A model generated the notes under the pieces. The model was not told the origin of the DNA and did not search any database. It worked only from the letters and a program-made list of their open reading frames with translations. Position numbers and translations under genes: made by a program. Below, one piece after another: positions 34,639 through 42,749 of a stretch of DNA of 64,000 nucleotides. Origin of the DNA: Nocardiopsis metallicus (GTDB lineage: Bacteria; Actinomycetota; Actinomycetes; Streptosporangiales; Streptosporangiaceae); assembly GCF_014201115.1 (NCBI RefSeq), contig NZ_JACHDO010000001.1:5394001-5458000 (forward strand), read 5' to 3'. The first letter of the stretch is position 1; each line of letters begins with the position of its first letter.

Positions 34639-36375
34639 ATGACCGAGATCCCCCAGAGCCACCGGTTGTCCCCGAAGCCCCTGGACGAACTCCTCGCGGA
34701 GGTGCATTCCCAGATGAACCCAGGGCTCTCCGCCCAGGGGAGGGTGCACTCTCTGCTTCAGGCGGTCCTGGACATCGGTGGCGACCTGGACCTGGCGACC
34801 GTGCTGCGTCGGCTCACGGAGGCCGCCGCACACCTGGCCGAGGCCAGGTTCGCCGGGCTGGGTGTGATCGGTGAGGACGGCAGTTTCACCGAGTTCATCC
34901 CGGTCGGGTTCACCCAGGCCCAGGCCGAGCGGATCAGCCGCTTCCCCTACGGCAAGGGCGTGCTGAGCACCCCACTGCGCGAACGGGCCCCGATCCGCCT
35001 GTCCGACCTGCGCGAACACCCGGACTTCAGCGGTTTCCCGGAGGGCCACCCGGGGATGTCGAGTTTCCTCGGAGTGCCGATCCAGGTGCGCGGCGAGATC
35101 TTCGGCAACCTCTACCTGACCGAGAAGGAGAACGGCGGGGAGTTCGACGAGGATGACGAGACCATCGTCACCGCGCTGGCCACCGCCGCCGGTGTGGCGA
35201 TCGAGAACGCCCGCCTGTACGAGGAGACCCGGCTGCGCGAGCGGTGGCTGGGCGCCACCACCGAGATCACCACCCGGCTGCTGTCGGGGGCCGACACCGA
35301 CGAGGTACTGGCCTACCTGGCGTCGCAGGCCAGGGAGATCGGCGGCGCGGACACGGCGGTGATCATGCTGCCGGACCCGCACGCGCGCGGGCACCTGTTC
35401 GCGGAGATCGCGGACGGCCCGATCGCCCAGGAGATCCTGGGGACCCCGGTGGACATCCACGACTCCACCTGCGGGTGGGTGTACGAGTCAGGCGAGGCCA
35501 CGGCCATCCCCGACCTGCGGCAGGCCAACTGCCCGATGCTCACGCACCGCGGGTACGGGCCCGGTCTGCTGGTGCCGCTGGGCACTCCGGGGAACACCCG
35601 CGGGGTCCTGCTGCTCGGCAAGCTCTCCGAGCGGGCACCCTTCGACGCCAACACAAGGCGCATGCTGCACGCCTTCTCCGTGCAGGCGGGGGTGGCGCTG
35701 GAACTGGCCGAGGCACGCAGGGACAGCGAGCGGATCGTGGTCCTGGAGGAACGGGACCGGATCGCCAAGGACCTGCACGACGTGGTGATCCAGCGGCTGT
35801 TCGCCTCCGCGATGACGCTGATGAGCACGGTCCGGCTGATCAACTCCCCGGAGGCCGAGGAGCGGGTCCAGCGCACCATCGACGAGCTGGACAGCACGAT
35901 ACGCGAGATCCGCTCGACCATCTTCGACCTGCAGAACCCGCCGAGCCGGCGGGACACCTCACTGCGCGGGCGGATCCTGCGGCTGGCGGAGAACACCGCG
36001 CACAGTCTGGGCTGCCATCCGGGGGTGAGCCTGGACGGGCCGATCGACGCCTCCGTGCCCGACGAGGTGGGCGAGCAGCTGCTGGCGGTCCTGGGCGAGG
36101 GCCTGACCAACGTCGCCCGGCACGCCCGGGCCACGGAGGTGCACGTCTCGGTGACGGTGGAGGAGACATCGGTGACCGATCGTCCGACCACCCTGACCCT
36201 CACCGTCACCGACAACGGCGTGGGGCTGCCCGAGGAGGGCCGCCGCAGCGGCCTGCGCAACCTGGACCAGCGCGCCCGGGCCCTGGGCGGCGGGTTCAGC
36301 GCGGGCAGGGGCGAGGGCGGCGGCACCGTCCTGGTGTGGAAGGTGCCGGTGTCGGTACCCGACCCGGAGGTCTGA
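34639..36375 (+). CDS. DosS/DevS-like two-GAF sensor histidine kinase, orphan
   Basis: 578 residues, no membrane segment. GAF-A (about 45-205) and GAF-B (about 215-375) precede a HisKA_3 kinase: phospho-acceptor in RDRIAKDLHDVVIQRLF, N-box LGEGLTNVARHA, G1 DNGVGLPE, and a C-terminal GGG box. The GAF-A segment GFPEGHPGMSSFLGVPI and FGNLYLTEK closely resemble DosS/DosT, where a His in this region binds haem to sense O2, NO or redox state; the aligned His is from memory, not tested. No response regulator gene is adjacent. ATG 34639 has GGAGG 12 bases upstream; GTG 34558 is an alternative. Confidence 0.85.
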   Translation: MTEIPQSHRLSPKPLDELLAEVHSQMNPGLSAQGRVHSLLQAVLDIGGDLDLATVLRRLTEAAAHLAEARFAGLGVIGEDGSFTEFIPVGFTQAQAERISRFPYGKGVLSTPLRERAPIRLSDLREHPDFSGFPEGHPGMSSFLGVPIQVRGEIFGNLYLTEKENGGEFDEDDETIVTALATAAGVAIENARLYEETRLRERWLGATTEITTRLLSGADTDEVLAYLASQAREIGGADTAVIMLPDPHARGHLFAEIADGPIAQEILGTPVDIHDSTCGWVYESGEATAIPDLRQANCPMLTHRGYGPGLLVPLGTPGNTRGVLLLGKLSERAPFDANTRRMLHAFSVQAGVALELAEARRDSERIVVLEERDRIAKDLHDVVIQRLFASAMTLMSTVRLINSPEAEERVQRTIDELDSTIREIRSTIFDLQNPPSRRDTSLRGRILRLAENTAHSLGCHPGVSLDGPIDASVPDEVGEQLLAVLGEGLTNVARHARATEVHVSVTVEETSVTDRPTTLTLTVTDNGVGLPEEGRRSGLRNLDQRARALGGGFSAGRGEGGGTVLVWKVPVSVPDPEV

Positions 36376-36433
36376 GACGGCGGGCGCGGAGATCCGGACT
36401 CGGAACCCTGAGCCGGGGGTTCACCGCTGGACG

Positions 36434-36462
36434 GGGCTGTCCACAGTCTGTGGACAGCCCCG
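36434..36462. terminator. bidirectional terminator built from DnaA-box-like arms
   Basis: GGGGCTGTCCACA and TGTGGACAGCCCC, 13 perfect pairs around gtc, in the gap between convergent genes. Each arm contains TGTCCACA. The rest of the 183-bp gap is empty. Confidence 0.8.
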
Positions 36463-36558
36463 CGGACGCCGGCGCACGGCCGATCGCGCCGTGGGTCCAG
36501 TCGGTACCGGAGTCGTCAGCCGGGACCAGCGCCGGAAGCCTCGGTGTGAACCGGGAGC

Positions 36559-37791
36559 TCAGCCGGTGCCCAGGGCCCGGGTCGGCTGCTGGGCTGCGGC
36601 CCGCAGGGCGGGCACGATCCCGGCGACCGCGCCGATGACGACCGTGGCGACCACCGCTCCCGCCCCCGCCCACCAGGGCAGAGAGACCGGCCAGCCGCGC
36701 AGCAGCGCGTATCCGCCGGTGGCCAGGGAACCCAGCAGCACTCCGAACACCCCGCCCAGCGCGGACAGGGTCATCGCCTCCACCAGGAACTGACCGCGGA
36801 TGTCGCGGCGGGTCGCGCCCAGGGCCCGGCGCAGGCCGATCTCGCCCCGGCGCTCCAGCACGGAGATCACCATCGTGTTGGCCACCCCCACCCCGCCCAC
36901 GAGCAGGGCCACCCCGCCCAGCCCCAGCAGCAGCCCGTGGAAGGTCTGGTCGGCGGCCTGCTGGGCCTGCAGCGCGTCCGAGGGACGGGACACCCGGACC
37001 TCGTTCGGCTTCTCGGGGTTGGCGTTGCGGCCCACCTCGTCCCGGACCCGCTCCACCTGCTCGGGGTCGACCCGCGCGTACACCGTGGAGGCCTCCCCCT
37101 TTGCGCCGAGCACCTCCTCGGCGACCTCCTGGCCGACCAGCGCGGCGTTGTCCAGCTCCGGCGCCAGCTCCACCCGTTCCAGCACACCGACCACGGAGAA
37201 GTAGGTGTCCCCGATGAGCACCAGGGTGTCCGGGGTGATTCGGTTGACGCCCAGGCGCTGGGCGGCCGAAGCTCCGAGCACGACCGCGGGGTGGTCGGAG
37301 GTGGCCCCGTTCAGCCACGACCCCTCGCGCACCTCGGCGCGAACCGCCGCCAACAGGTCGAGGTCGACACCGTAGGCGCCGATCCCGCCGGACTCCCCGC
37401 TCGGTACGAGATCGCTGCGGTAGACGTTGGTCCCGCCCACCAGTTCCACCTGCGAGGTGTGCTCGACCTCCGGCATCCGGTCGATCCGCCCCCGCGCCTC
37501 CTCCGGGAGCTTCGCGTCCCCGCCGAACAGGTCGCTGCCGGGTTCCACGGTCACCAGGTTGGTGCCCAGCCGGGCGATCCGCTGGTCGAGTTCGGCCTGA
37601 CCGGAGGAGGACACCCCCACCACCGCGACCATCGCCGCGATCCCGATGGCGATGCCGAGTGCGGACAGCACCACCCGGGTCGGCCGGGCCCGCAGCCCGC
37701 TCGACCCGGTCCGCAGCCGGTCGGCCGGGGAGAGCCGAGCGGGCCGCGGCTGCGCCCAGCGCGCACGCCACCGCTGGAGAAGCGTGCTCAT
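36559..37791 (-). CDS. MacB/FtsX-type ABC permease
   Basis: 410 residues with the MacB layout: first helix (VVLSALGIAIGIAAMVAVVGVSS) with the MacB_PCD extracellular domain of about 200 residues, then three helices near the C-terminus (LLLGLGGVALLVGGVGVANTM, SALGGVFGVLLGSLATGG, AVVATVVIGAVAGIVPALRAA). The loop EIGLRRALGATRRDI after the first late helix is the FtsX signature. ATG 37791 overlaps the ATPase stop by 4 bp. Works with the upstream ATPase and adaptor to move hydrophobic or peptide substrates across the membrane. Confidence 0.92.
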   Translation of the reverse strand: MSTLLQRWRARWAQPRPARLSPADRLRTGSSGLRARPTRVVLSALGIAIGIAAMVAVVGVSSSGQAELDQRIARLGTNLVTVEPGSDLFGGDAKLPEEARGRIDRMPEVEHTSQVELVGGTNVYRSDLVPSGESGGIGAYGVDLDLLAAVRAEVREGSWLNGATSDHPAVVLGASAAQRLGVNRITPDTLVLIGDTYFSVVGVLERVELAPELDNAALVGQEVAEEVLGAKGEASTVYARVDPEQVERVRDEVGRNANPEKPNEVRVSRPSDALQAQQAADQTFHGLLLGLGGVALLVGGVGVANTMVISVLERRGEIGLRRALGATRRDIRGQFLVEAMTLSALGGVFGVLLGSLATGGYALLRGWPVSLPWWAGAGAVVATVVIGAVAGIVPALRAAAQQPTRALGTG

Positions 37792-38552
37792 CGGCCAGCC
37801 CCCTTCCGCACCCCGGAGGTGTCCGGTTCCTTCGGGGTACCGGAGTCCGTGAGGACGCGGCCGTCGCGCACCTCCACCTGTCGGGGCAGGTCGGCGGCCA
37901 GCTCGCGGTCGTGGGTAATCACCACGACCGTCACCCCGTCCCCGTGCAGTTCCCGCAGCACCCGCATCACGGCCTCACCGGAGACGGTGTCCAGGGCGCC
38001 GGTGGGTTCGTCGGCGAGTAGCAGCGGCGGCGCACCCACCACTGCGCGGGCGATGGCCACCCGCTGTTTCTGACCGCCGGAGAGTTCGTGCGGCCGGTGG
38101 TAGGCCCGGTCGGCCAGTCCGACCCGTTCCAGGGCCCGCAACGCCCGCCGCACCCGGGTTCGGGCGGGAACGCCGGAGTACAGGAGTCCGTCGGCCACGT
38201 TGTCCACGGCGTACACGTTCGGTGCCAGGTGGAACTGCTGGAAGACGAACCCGATCGAACGCGCCCGCAGCGCGGAGAGCTGGTCGTCGGTGAGCGATCC
38301 GATGTCGTACCCGAACACGCGCACGTTGCCCGAGGTCGGCGCGTCCAGTGTGCCCAGCAGGTTGAGCAGCGTGGACTTCCCCGACCCGGACGGGCCGACG
38401 ATCCCGAGCATCTCCCCGCGGTCGATCCGCAGATCCACCCCGTCCAGGGCCCGCACCCCGCCCGGGTAGTGGCGGCTCACCCCGCTGAACTCGACGGCTG
38501 CACCGGGCTCGGAGGCCGGGGCGGATCTGGAGGCGGATTCCGCGGCGGTCAT
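37788..38552 (-). CDS. MacB/LolD-type ABC ATPase
   Basis: 254 residues. Walker A GPSGSGKST, Q-loop FVFQQFHLAPN, signature LSGGQKQRVAIARAVVG, Walker B LLADEPTGALD, H-loop VVVITHDREL. These are the LolD/MacB-type motifs with Q-K-Q-R after the signature. It energises the adjacent FtsX-type permease by mechanotransmission. Its ATG overlaps the adaptor stop by 4 bp. Confidence 0.95.
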   Translation of the reverse strand: MTAAESASRSAPASEPGAAVEFSGVSRHYPGGVRALDGVDLRIDRGEMLGIVGPSGSGKSTLLNLLGTLDAPTSGNVRVFGYDIGSLTDDQLSALRARSIGFVFQQFHLAPNVYAVDNVADGLLYSGVPARTRVRRALRALERVGLADRAYHRPHELSGGQKQRVAIARAVVGAPPLLLADEPTGALDTVSGEAVMRVLRELHGDGVTVVVITHDRELAADLPRQVEVRDGRVLTDSGTPKEPDTSGVRKGAGR

Positions 38553-39709
38553 TCGGGGACCACCACTTCGGTGCCCGCGTCGATGCCGTCGCCGGCCACC
38601 TCCACCAGGCCGTCGGAGAACCAGCCGGTCTCCACCGGGACGTCCGCCACCCCTCCGTCTGCGCTCACCACGGACAGCCCGTAGCCCCCGCCGGAGAGCG
38701 CGATCAGCGCGCCGACCGGGGCGGCGAGCACGTCCTCGCGCGACTCACCCCCGGCGAGGACCTCGACCGGGGCCTGGTCGAGGAAGCCCCCGGCGCCCTC
38801 GTCCCCCGCTTCGAGCGAGATCAGTACCTGCACGGTCGGCTTGCCGCCACCGCCGCCGCCCGTTCCGGGCTCGTCCTCCTCGACCTGGGCGACGTCGCCC
38901 ACGGACTCCACCTCTCCGGTGACCGCCTGGCCGTCGGGCATCTCCACGGTGACCTCGTCGCCCTCGGCCAGGAGGTCGCGGTCGCCCACCTCCAGATCGA
39001 GCCGGACGACCCGGCGGGTGGAGGCGGTGGTCAGCAGCGGGGTCGCCGGGGCCACGTTCTCCCCCACCGACACCTCGTGGCCGGTCACCCGGACCGGTCC
39101 GGAGGCGTACCAGATCTGGTCGGGGCCGACGGTGCCGGTGACCGCCATGCCCTCGGTGTCCTCCTGCCAGCGCTTGACCGCCTCCGCGGTGAGCTGCGTG
39201 TACTCGTCGTCGACGGTGAAGCCGCCGTACCCCAGCTCCGCGAGGGCCTGCTCGAACTGGCGCACGTCCGGACCCTTGGCGCCGGGCTCCAGGGTTCGGT
39301 AGGCGGGTTTGTCCCCCCGCAGCAGGATGACGGGGCGGCCGTCGACCTCCCAGGCCCGCTGCCCCGCGGCGAGTTCGGCCCCCTCCTCGGGCAGCCAGGT
39401 GAGCACGCCGTCGGAGCGCGCGAAGAACGAACCCCCTCCCGCGTAGCCGAGGGTGCCCTCCAGCCGCTCCTCGCGGAGCAGGGTGGTCCGTTCGATCGAG
39501 GCGGTGGCCCCGGGTGCGGCGGTCTCCTCTTCGGCGGCGCCCCGGGGCCAGCCCCAGACCGTCACCGCCGCGCCCGCGCACAGCACCGCCAGGGTGAGCA
39601 GCGCCGCGAACAGCCACACGAACCCGCGACGGCGGCGCGGCCGGAACGCGTCGGTGTCGCGGGTCTCGTCGCTCTCGTCCCCAGGGAGGAGTTCGGTGTC
39701 CGCGCTCAC
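38549..39709 (-). CDS. periplasmic adaptor (HlyD-like) with peptidoglycan-binding domain
   Basis: 386 residues. Basic cytoplasmic start, one helix (FVWLFAALLTLAVLCAGAAVTVWG), then a split membrane-fusion-type beta domain. A PG_binding_1 domain is inserted at about residues 140-200 (GAKGPDVRQFEQALAELGYGG, DEYTQLTAEAVKRWQ), so it may hold the exporter to the cell wall. A Gly-rich GTGGGGGG loop separates the last parts. GTG 39709 has GAGGAGG five bases upstream and shares GTGA with the lipoprotein stop. In Gram-positive MacAB-like systems the adaptor assists export without an outer-membrane channel. Confidence 0.85.
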   Translation of the reverse strand: MSADTELLPGDESDETRDTDAFRPRRRRGFVWLFAALLTLAVLCAGAAVTVWGWPRGAAEEETAAPGATASIERTTLLREERLEGTLGYAGGGSFFARSDGVLTWLPEEGAELAAGQRAWEVDGRPVILLRGDKPAYRTLEPGAKGPDVRQFEQALAELGYGGFTVDDEYTQLTAEAVKRWQEDTEGMAVTGTVGPDQIWYASGPVRVTGHEVSVGENVAPATPLLTTASTRRVVRLDLEVGDRDLLAEGDEVTVEMPDGQAVTGEVESVGDVAQVEEDEPGTGGGGGGKPTVQVLISLEAGDEGAGGFLDQAPVEVLAGGESREDVLAAPVGALIALSGGGYGLSVVSADGGVADVPVETGWFSDGLVEVAGDGIDAGTEVVVPE

Positions 39710-40203
39710 GAGCCCTCCTCGGTGTCGTCTCCGAGTTCCAGACCGAGACCGGCCTCGTCGGAGCACCGGGTGAGGGCGGCCATGTGCTCGTCGTCCTCGG
39801 GGTCGACCGGCAGGGCGATGCCCATGCCCGGTTCGGGGTCCTCGACGTCGATGCCGTTCTCCCGCAGGCACTGGGCCATCCGCAGGTCGGTCTCGAACCG
39901 CTCCTCGTCGGAGGGTGCGTTCTCGTCGACGGGGAGGAGGCCCTCGCAGGCCTCCATCGCTGCCTCGAACTCGTCGTCCTCGCCCATGGCGGGCAGGGCG
40001 ATCATGCCGCCGTCGGGCTCGGGGTCGGGCATGTCGACGCCGTTGTCGCGCATGCAGGCGGCGAAGTCGAGCATCGCCTCCTCCATGGACTTCCCGGCAC
40101 CCGCGTCCGAGTCCGCCGCGTCGTCCCCGCCGAGGACCCCGCATCCGGTGAGCAGCAGCCCGGCCGCCGCGGTGACCGCGGCCGTGAGGGTCAGTGCGCG
40201 CAT
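39706..40203 (-). CDS. lipoprotein with duplicated Cys-containing repeat
   Basis: 165 residues. Lipobox LLTGC (Cys about 21). Two repeats are evident: FAACMRDNGVDMPDPEPDGG and AQCLRENGIDVEDPEPGMG, each followed by IALP and a later Cys (EACEGLL, TRCSDEAG). Two Cys per repeat suggest a disulfide in each. Such proteins occur at the head of actinobacterial MacAB-like operons and may be substrate-binding or sensory; the family's role is not known to me. First gene of the efflux operon; its promoter lies opposite that of the response regulator. Confidence 0.8.
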   Translation of the reverse strand: MRALTLTAAVTAAAGLLLTGCGVLGGDDAADSDAGAGKSMEEAMLDFAACMRDNGVDMPDPEPDGGMIALPAMGEDDEFEAAMEACEGLLPVDENAPSDEERFETDLRMAQCLRENGIDVEDPEPGMGIALPVDPEDDEHMAALTRCSDEAGLGLELGDDTEEGS

Positions 40204-40275
40204 GTCGTCCTCCTGATCATGGCGCCGGTCCTCCGGCGCCGCTGGTGACTTCGGAGGACATGTCAGCGGGCTCGT

Positions 40276-40292
40276 GGTTAGCCGGTGGTTAG
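40276..40292. promoter_or_regulatory. tandem OmpR-type box, GGTTAG twice, 11-bp period
   Basis: GGTTAG at 40276-40281 and 40287-40292. The 11-bp spacing is that expected for two OmpR/PhoB-type monomers side by side. It lies on the efflux-operon side. Confidence 0.6.
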
Positions 40293-40337
40293 GGCCGGTC
40301 GGGTTCTGTCTCCTTGGGTGATCCGTGGTGGGTCGGG

Positions 40338-40354
40338 TTAACCTCGGCCTAACC
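40338..40354. promoter_or_regulatory. tandem OmpR-type box in opposite orientation
   Basis: TTAACC at 40338-40343 and CTAACC at 40349-40354, period 11 bp, the reverse complement form of the first box. It lies on the regulator-gene side, about 50 bp before its start, and probably serves autoregulation. Confidence 0.6.
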
Positions 40355-40403
40355 GGGCGGGCGATAGTGCTGGTCAGTCGGGTTTTCGGGGTGAGGGGGG
40401 CGG

Positions 40404-41060
40404 ATGCGGATCCTGGTGGTGGAGGACGAACCCGATCTGGCGGAGACGGTCGCCGAAGGGCTGCGCGGTGAGGGCATGGCGGTGGACGTGTGCCACGACG
40501 GCGACACGGGGCTGGAGATGGCCGCCGTGCACTCCTACGACGTGGTCGTCCTGGACCGCGACCTACCGGTGCTGCACGGGGATCAGGTGTGTCTGCGCAT
40601 CGCTGAGAACCCTGAGGTGGAGGCCCGGGTGCTGATGCTCACCGCCGCCGGAGGTCTGGAGGACCGGGTGGACGGGCTCGACCTGGGCGCCGACGACTAC
40701 CTGGCCAAACCCTTCGCCTACCTGGAACTGGTGGCGCGGGTGCGGGCACTGGGCCGCAGGGCGCGACCGGCGGCACCGCCCCGGCTCAGCCGGGCGGGGC
40801 TGGTGGTGGACACCACCCGGCGGGCCGCTTTCCGCGACGGCCGGGAGCTTTCGCTCTCCCCCAAGGAGCTGGGGGTCCTGGAGGAGCTGTTGCGCGCGGA
40901 CGGTGCCCCGGTGAGCGCGACGCACCTGATCGAGAAGGTGTGGGACGCCCACCTGGACCCGTTCAGCGGGGTGCTGAAGGTGGTCGTGCACGGGCTGCGC
41001 CGCAAGCTCGGCGATCCGCCGGTGATCGAGACCGTCCCCGGCCACGGCTACCGGATCTGA
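40404..41060 (+). CDS. OmpR-family response regulator
   Basis: 218 residues. Receiver: acidic pair in VVEDEPD, phospho-acceptor Asp in VVLDRDLP, Thr in MLTAAG and Lys in LAKPFAY. The C-terminal winged HTH has LSPKELGVLEELL and GLRRKLGDPPVIETVPGHGYRI. ATG at 40404 after a short GGGGGCGG site. It is followed after one base by its histidine kinase and faces the MacAB-like operon, which it probably controls together with its own promoter through the paired boxes between them. Confidence 0.94.
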   Translation: MRILVVEDEPDLAETVAEGLRGEGMAVDVCHDGDTGLEMAAVHSYDVVVLDRDLPVLHGDQVCLRIAENPEVEARVLMLTAAGGLEDRVDGLDLGADDYLAKPFAYLELVARVRALGRRARPAAPPRLSRAGLVVDTTRRAAFRDGRELSLSPKELGVLEELLRADGAPVSATHLIEKVWDAHLDPFSGVLKVVVHGLRRKLGDPPVIETVPGHGYRI

Positions 41061-41061
41061 C

Positions 41062-42387
41062 ATGGCCGACGGAACTGACGCCGCTTCCGGGCCCGGCGCG
41101 CGCTCCGGCGCCGGGAAGCGCCCCGACCCGACGCGGCGGTGGCGGGCCCGGTTCACCGGTCTGACCCTGCGCACGAAGCTCGCCCTCGTCTACACCGGGG
41201 TCTTCGCCCTCGGCGGGACGCTGCTGCTCACCGCCAACTACGCGATGGTCTCCGCGAGCCTGGAGATTCGAGGGGTCGACCTGGCCACGACCGCGGTGTA
41301 CCGCGGCGACCCGTCCGAAGTCATCGCGGTGCCCGTGACCCCGGCGGTGCCGTTCGAGCCGGCTGACCCGGCCCCCACGGAGGAACTGCCCGAGGGCGGC
41401 GGCACCGAGGCCCAGCCGTTGACGGTCATGGTGGACGACTACCAGGACGGGGTGCTCTCCGACCTGCTCTTCAACTCGGTGCTCATCCTGGTGGGGGTCA
41501 CCCTGCTGGCGGCGCTGGCCGGTTGGGTGATCGCGGGCGGTCCGCTCCGGCGGCTGCACCGGGTGACCGAGGCCGCGCGCACCCTGTCCGAGCGCGACCT
41601 GCACAGCAGACTCGACCTCAGGGGTCCCGACGACGAGTTCCGCGAGCTGGGCGACACCTTCGACGACATGCTCAGCCGGCTGGAACGAGCCTTCGACTCC
41701 CAGCGCCGGTTCGTCGCCAACGCCTCACACGAGCTCCGCACCCCGCTGTCGGTGCAGCGCGCGGCCCTGGAGGTCCCGTTGGCCCAGGACCGGGTGCCCG
41801 AGGACCTGCGGCCGGCCTTCCGGCGGGCGCTGGACTCGGTGGGCCGCAGCGAAGCGCTGATCAGCGGACTGCTGTTACTGGCCCGCTCCGACCGCGGACC
41901 GGCCCGGACCCGGGAGGTGGACCTCGCCGAGGTGGTGGGCGACGTGGCAGCCCAGTACGCGGGCGCCGCGGAGGAGGAGGGCGTGGACCTGCGGGTGGAC
42001 GTGGAGTCAGCGCGGGTGGACGGTGATCCGGTCCTGCTGGAGCAGCTGGTGCGCAACCTGGTGGAGAACGCGGTCCGCTACAACACCCCCGGCGGCTGGG
42101 TGGAGGTGCGCGTGCGCACCGCCGCGGGCCGGACCGCGGCCGGGCGCACGGTGCTCAAGGTGACCAACACCGGCGCCGAGGTCGGTGGTTCGGGGGCCGG
42201 TGACGCGGACGAGCTGTTCGAGCCCTTCCACCGCGGCGACGCCGCCCGCCTGCACCGTGACCGCCCGGGCAGCGGGCTCGGGCTGTCCATCGTCCGATCG
42301 ATCGCCACCGCCCACGGCGCCAGGGCCACCGCGAGGCCCCGCCCCGAGGGGGGTCTGGTCGTGACCGTCGGCTTCCCGGAGCTCTGA
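41062..42387 (+). CDS. membrane sensor histidine kinase
   Basis: 441 residues. Two membrane helices (LALVYTGVFALGGTLLLTA and SVLILVGVTLLAALAGWVIAG) enclose a small extracytoplasmic loop of about 95 residues rich in Pro and Glu. HAMP, then HisKA with phospho-His in FVANASHELRTPLSVQRAALE, N-box VRNLVENAVRYN, G2-like GSGLGLSIVRSIA. The short sensor loop suggests detection of membrane or envelope stress such as drug contact rather than a large ligand. Cognate of the preceding regulator. Confidence 0.93.
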   Translation: MADGTDAASGPGARSGAGKRPDPTRRWRARFTGLTLRTKLALVYTGVFALGGTLLLTANYAMVSASLEIRGVDLATTAVYRGDPSEVIAVPVTPAVPFEPADPAPTEELPEGGGTEAQPLTVMVDDYQDGVLSDLLFNSVLILVGVTLLAALAGWVIAGGPLRRLHRVTEAARTLSERDLHSRLDLRGPDDEFRELGDTFDDMLSRLERAFDSQRRFVANASHELRTPLSVQRAALEVPLAQDRVPEDLRPAFRRALDSVGRSEALISGLLLLARSDRGPARTREVDLAEVVGDVAAQYAGAAEEEGVDLRVDVESARVDGDPVLLEQLVRNLVENAVRYNTPGGWVEVRVRTAAGRTAAGRTVLKVTNTGAEVGGSGAGDADELFEPFHRGDAARLHRDRPGSGLGLSIVRSIATAHGARATARPRPEGGLVVTVGFPEL

Positions 42388-42499
42388 TCCCCGCCACCCG
42401 ATCCGAACAGAAGGTCAGACGGACGGACAGGCCGACGAACGGGCACTCGGTCACGGCGCCGCCGTGACGAAGCAGTCGTGACGAAACTACGCAACGAAA

Positions 42500-42690
42500 G
42501 CGAGCCCCAGTGGTAGGGCGATCCCAGGAGCGGAAGACAGGTGGCGGGCGTAACGTTTCTCGGCGCGGGTTATCCACAGCCTGGGGACAACACCCGGCAC
42601 ACGCACCCCACCCGACCTGATGTCGATATCGGGAGAGCCTCCGCTCCCGCCTGCTCCGTGCTGCCCGCGTTCCCCCGAAAGTCGAAGCAA
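42500..42690 (-). repeat. dispersed intergenic repeat, copy B
   Basis: Read on the minus strand it matches copy A at 44315-44490: a 54-bp core at about 83% identity (42618-42671, with GGCGGGAG, GGAGGCTC and TATCGAC), then at the same distance a TGTGGATAAC box and a CCTGTCTTCCG-like end. The inverted pair flanks the DMT-permease and membrane-protein genes. Edges are approximate. Confidence 0.65.
42570..42578 (+). other. DnaA-box consensus TTATCCACA
   Basis: A perfect nine-base DnaA box, alone, within repeat copy B. No cluster of boxes and no dnaA/dnaN genes are near, so it is not an origin. Confidence 0.55.
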
Positions 42691-42702
42691 GGGGGCTGCG
42701 GG

Positions 42703-42741
42703 GTCAAGGCGTCAAGGCGTCAAGGCGTCAAGGCGTCAAGG
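42703..42741 (+). repeat. 8-bp tandem repeat gtcaaggc, about five copies
   Basis: Four perfect units and a 7-base fifth, just past the stop of the DMT permease. Outside any gene. Copy number may vary between strains. Confidence 0.9.
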
Positions 42742-42749
42742 ACAGGACG

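Larger units (their letters stand above)
40204..40403. promoter_or_regulatory. 200-bp divergent promoter of efflux operon and two-component system
   Basis: Holds two tandem response-regulator boxes (40276-40292 and 40338-40354). ATAGTG near 40373 may be part of the -10 for the regulator gene. Confidence 0.55.
42388..42749. other. 362-bp convergent intergenic region with repeats
   Basis: No gene. It holds repeat copy B (42500-42690, including the TTATCCACA box at 42570-42578) and an 8-bp tandem repeat at 42703-42741. Confidence 0.6.

Noticed and set aside
42570..42578. Chromosomal replication origin suggested by a perfect DnaA box
   Set aside because: A single box in a repeat element, without a cluster of boxes and without dnaA, dnaN or gyrase genes nearby.
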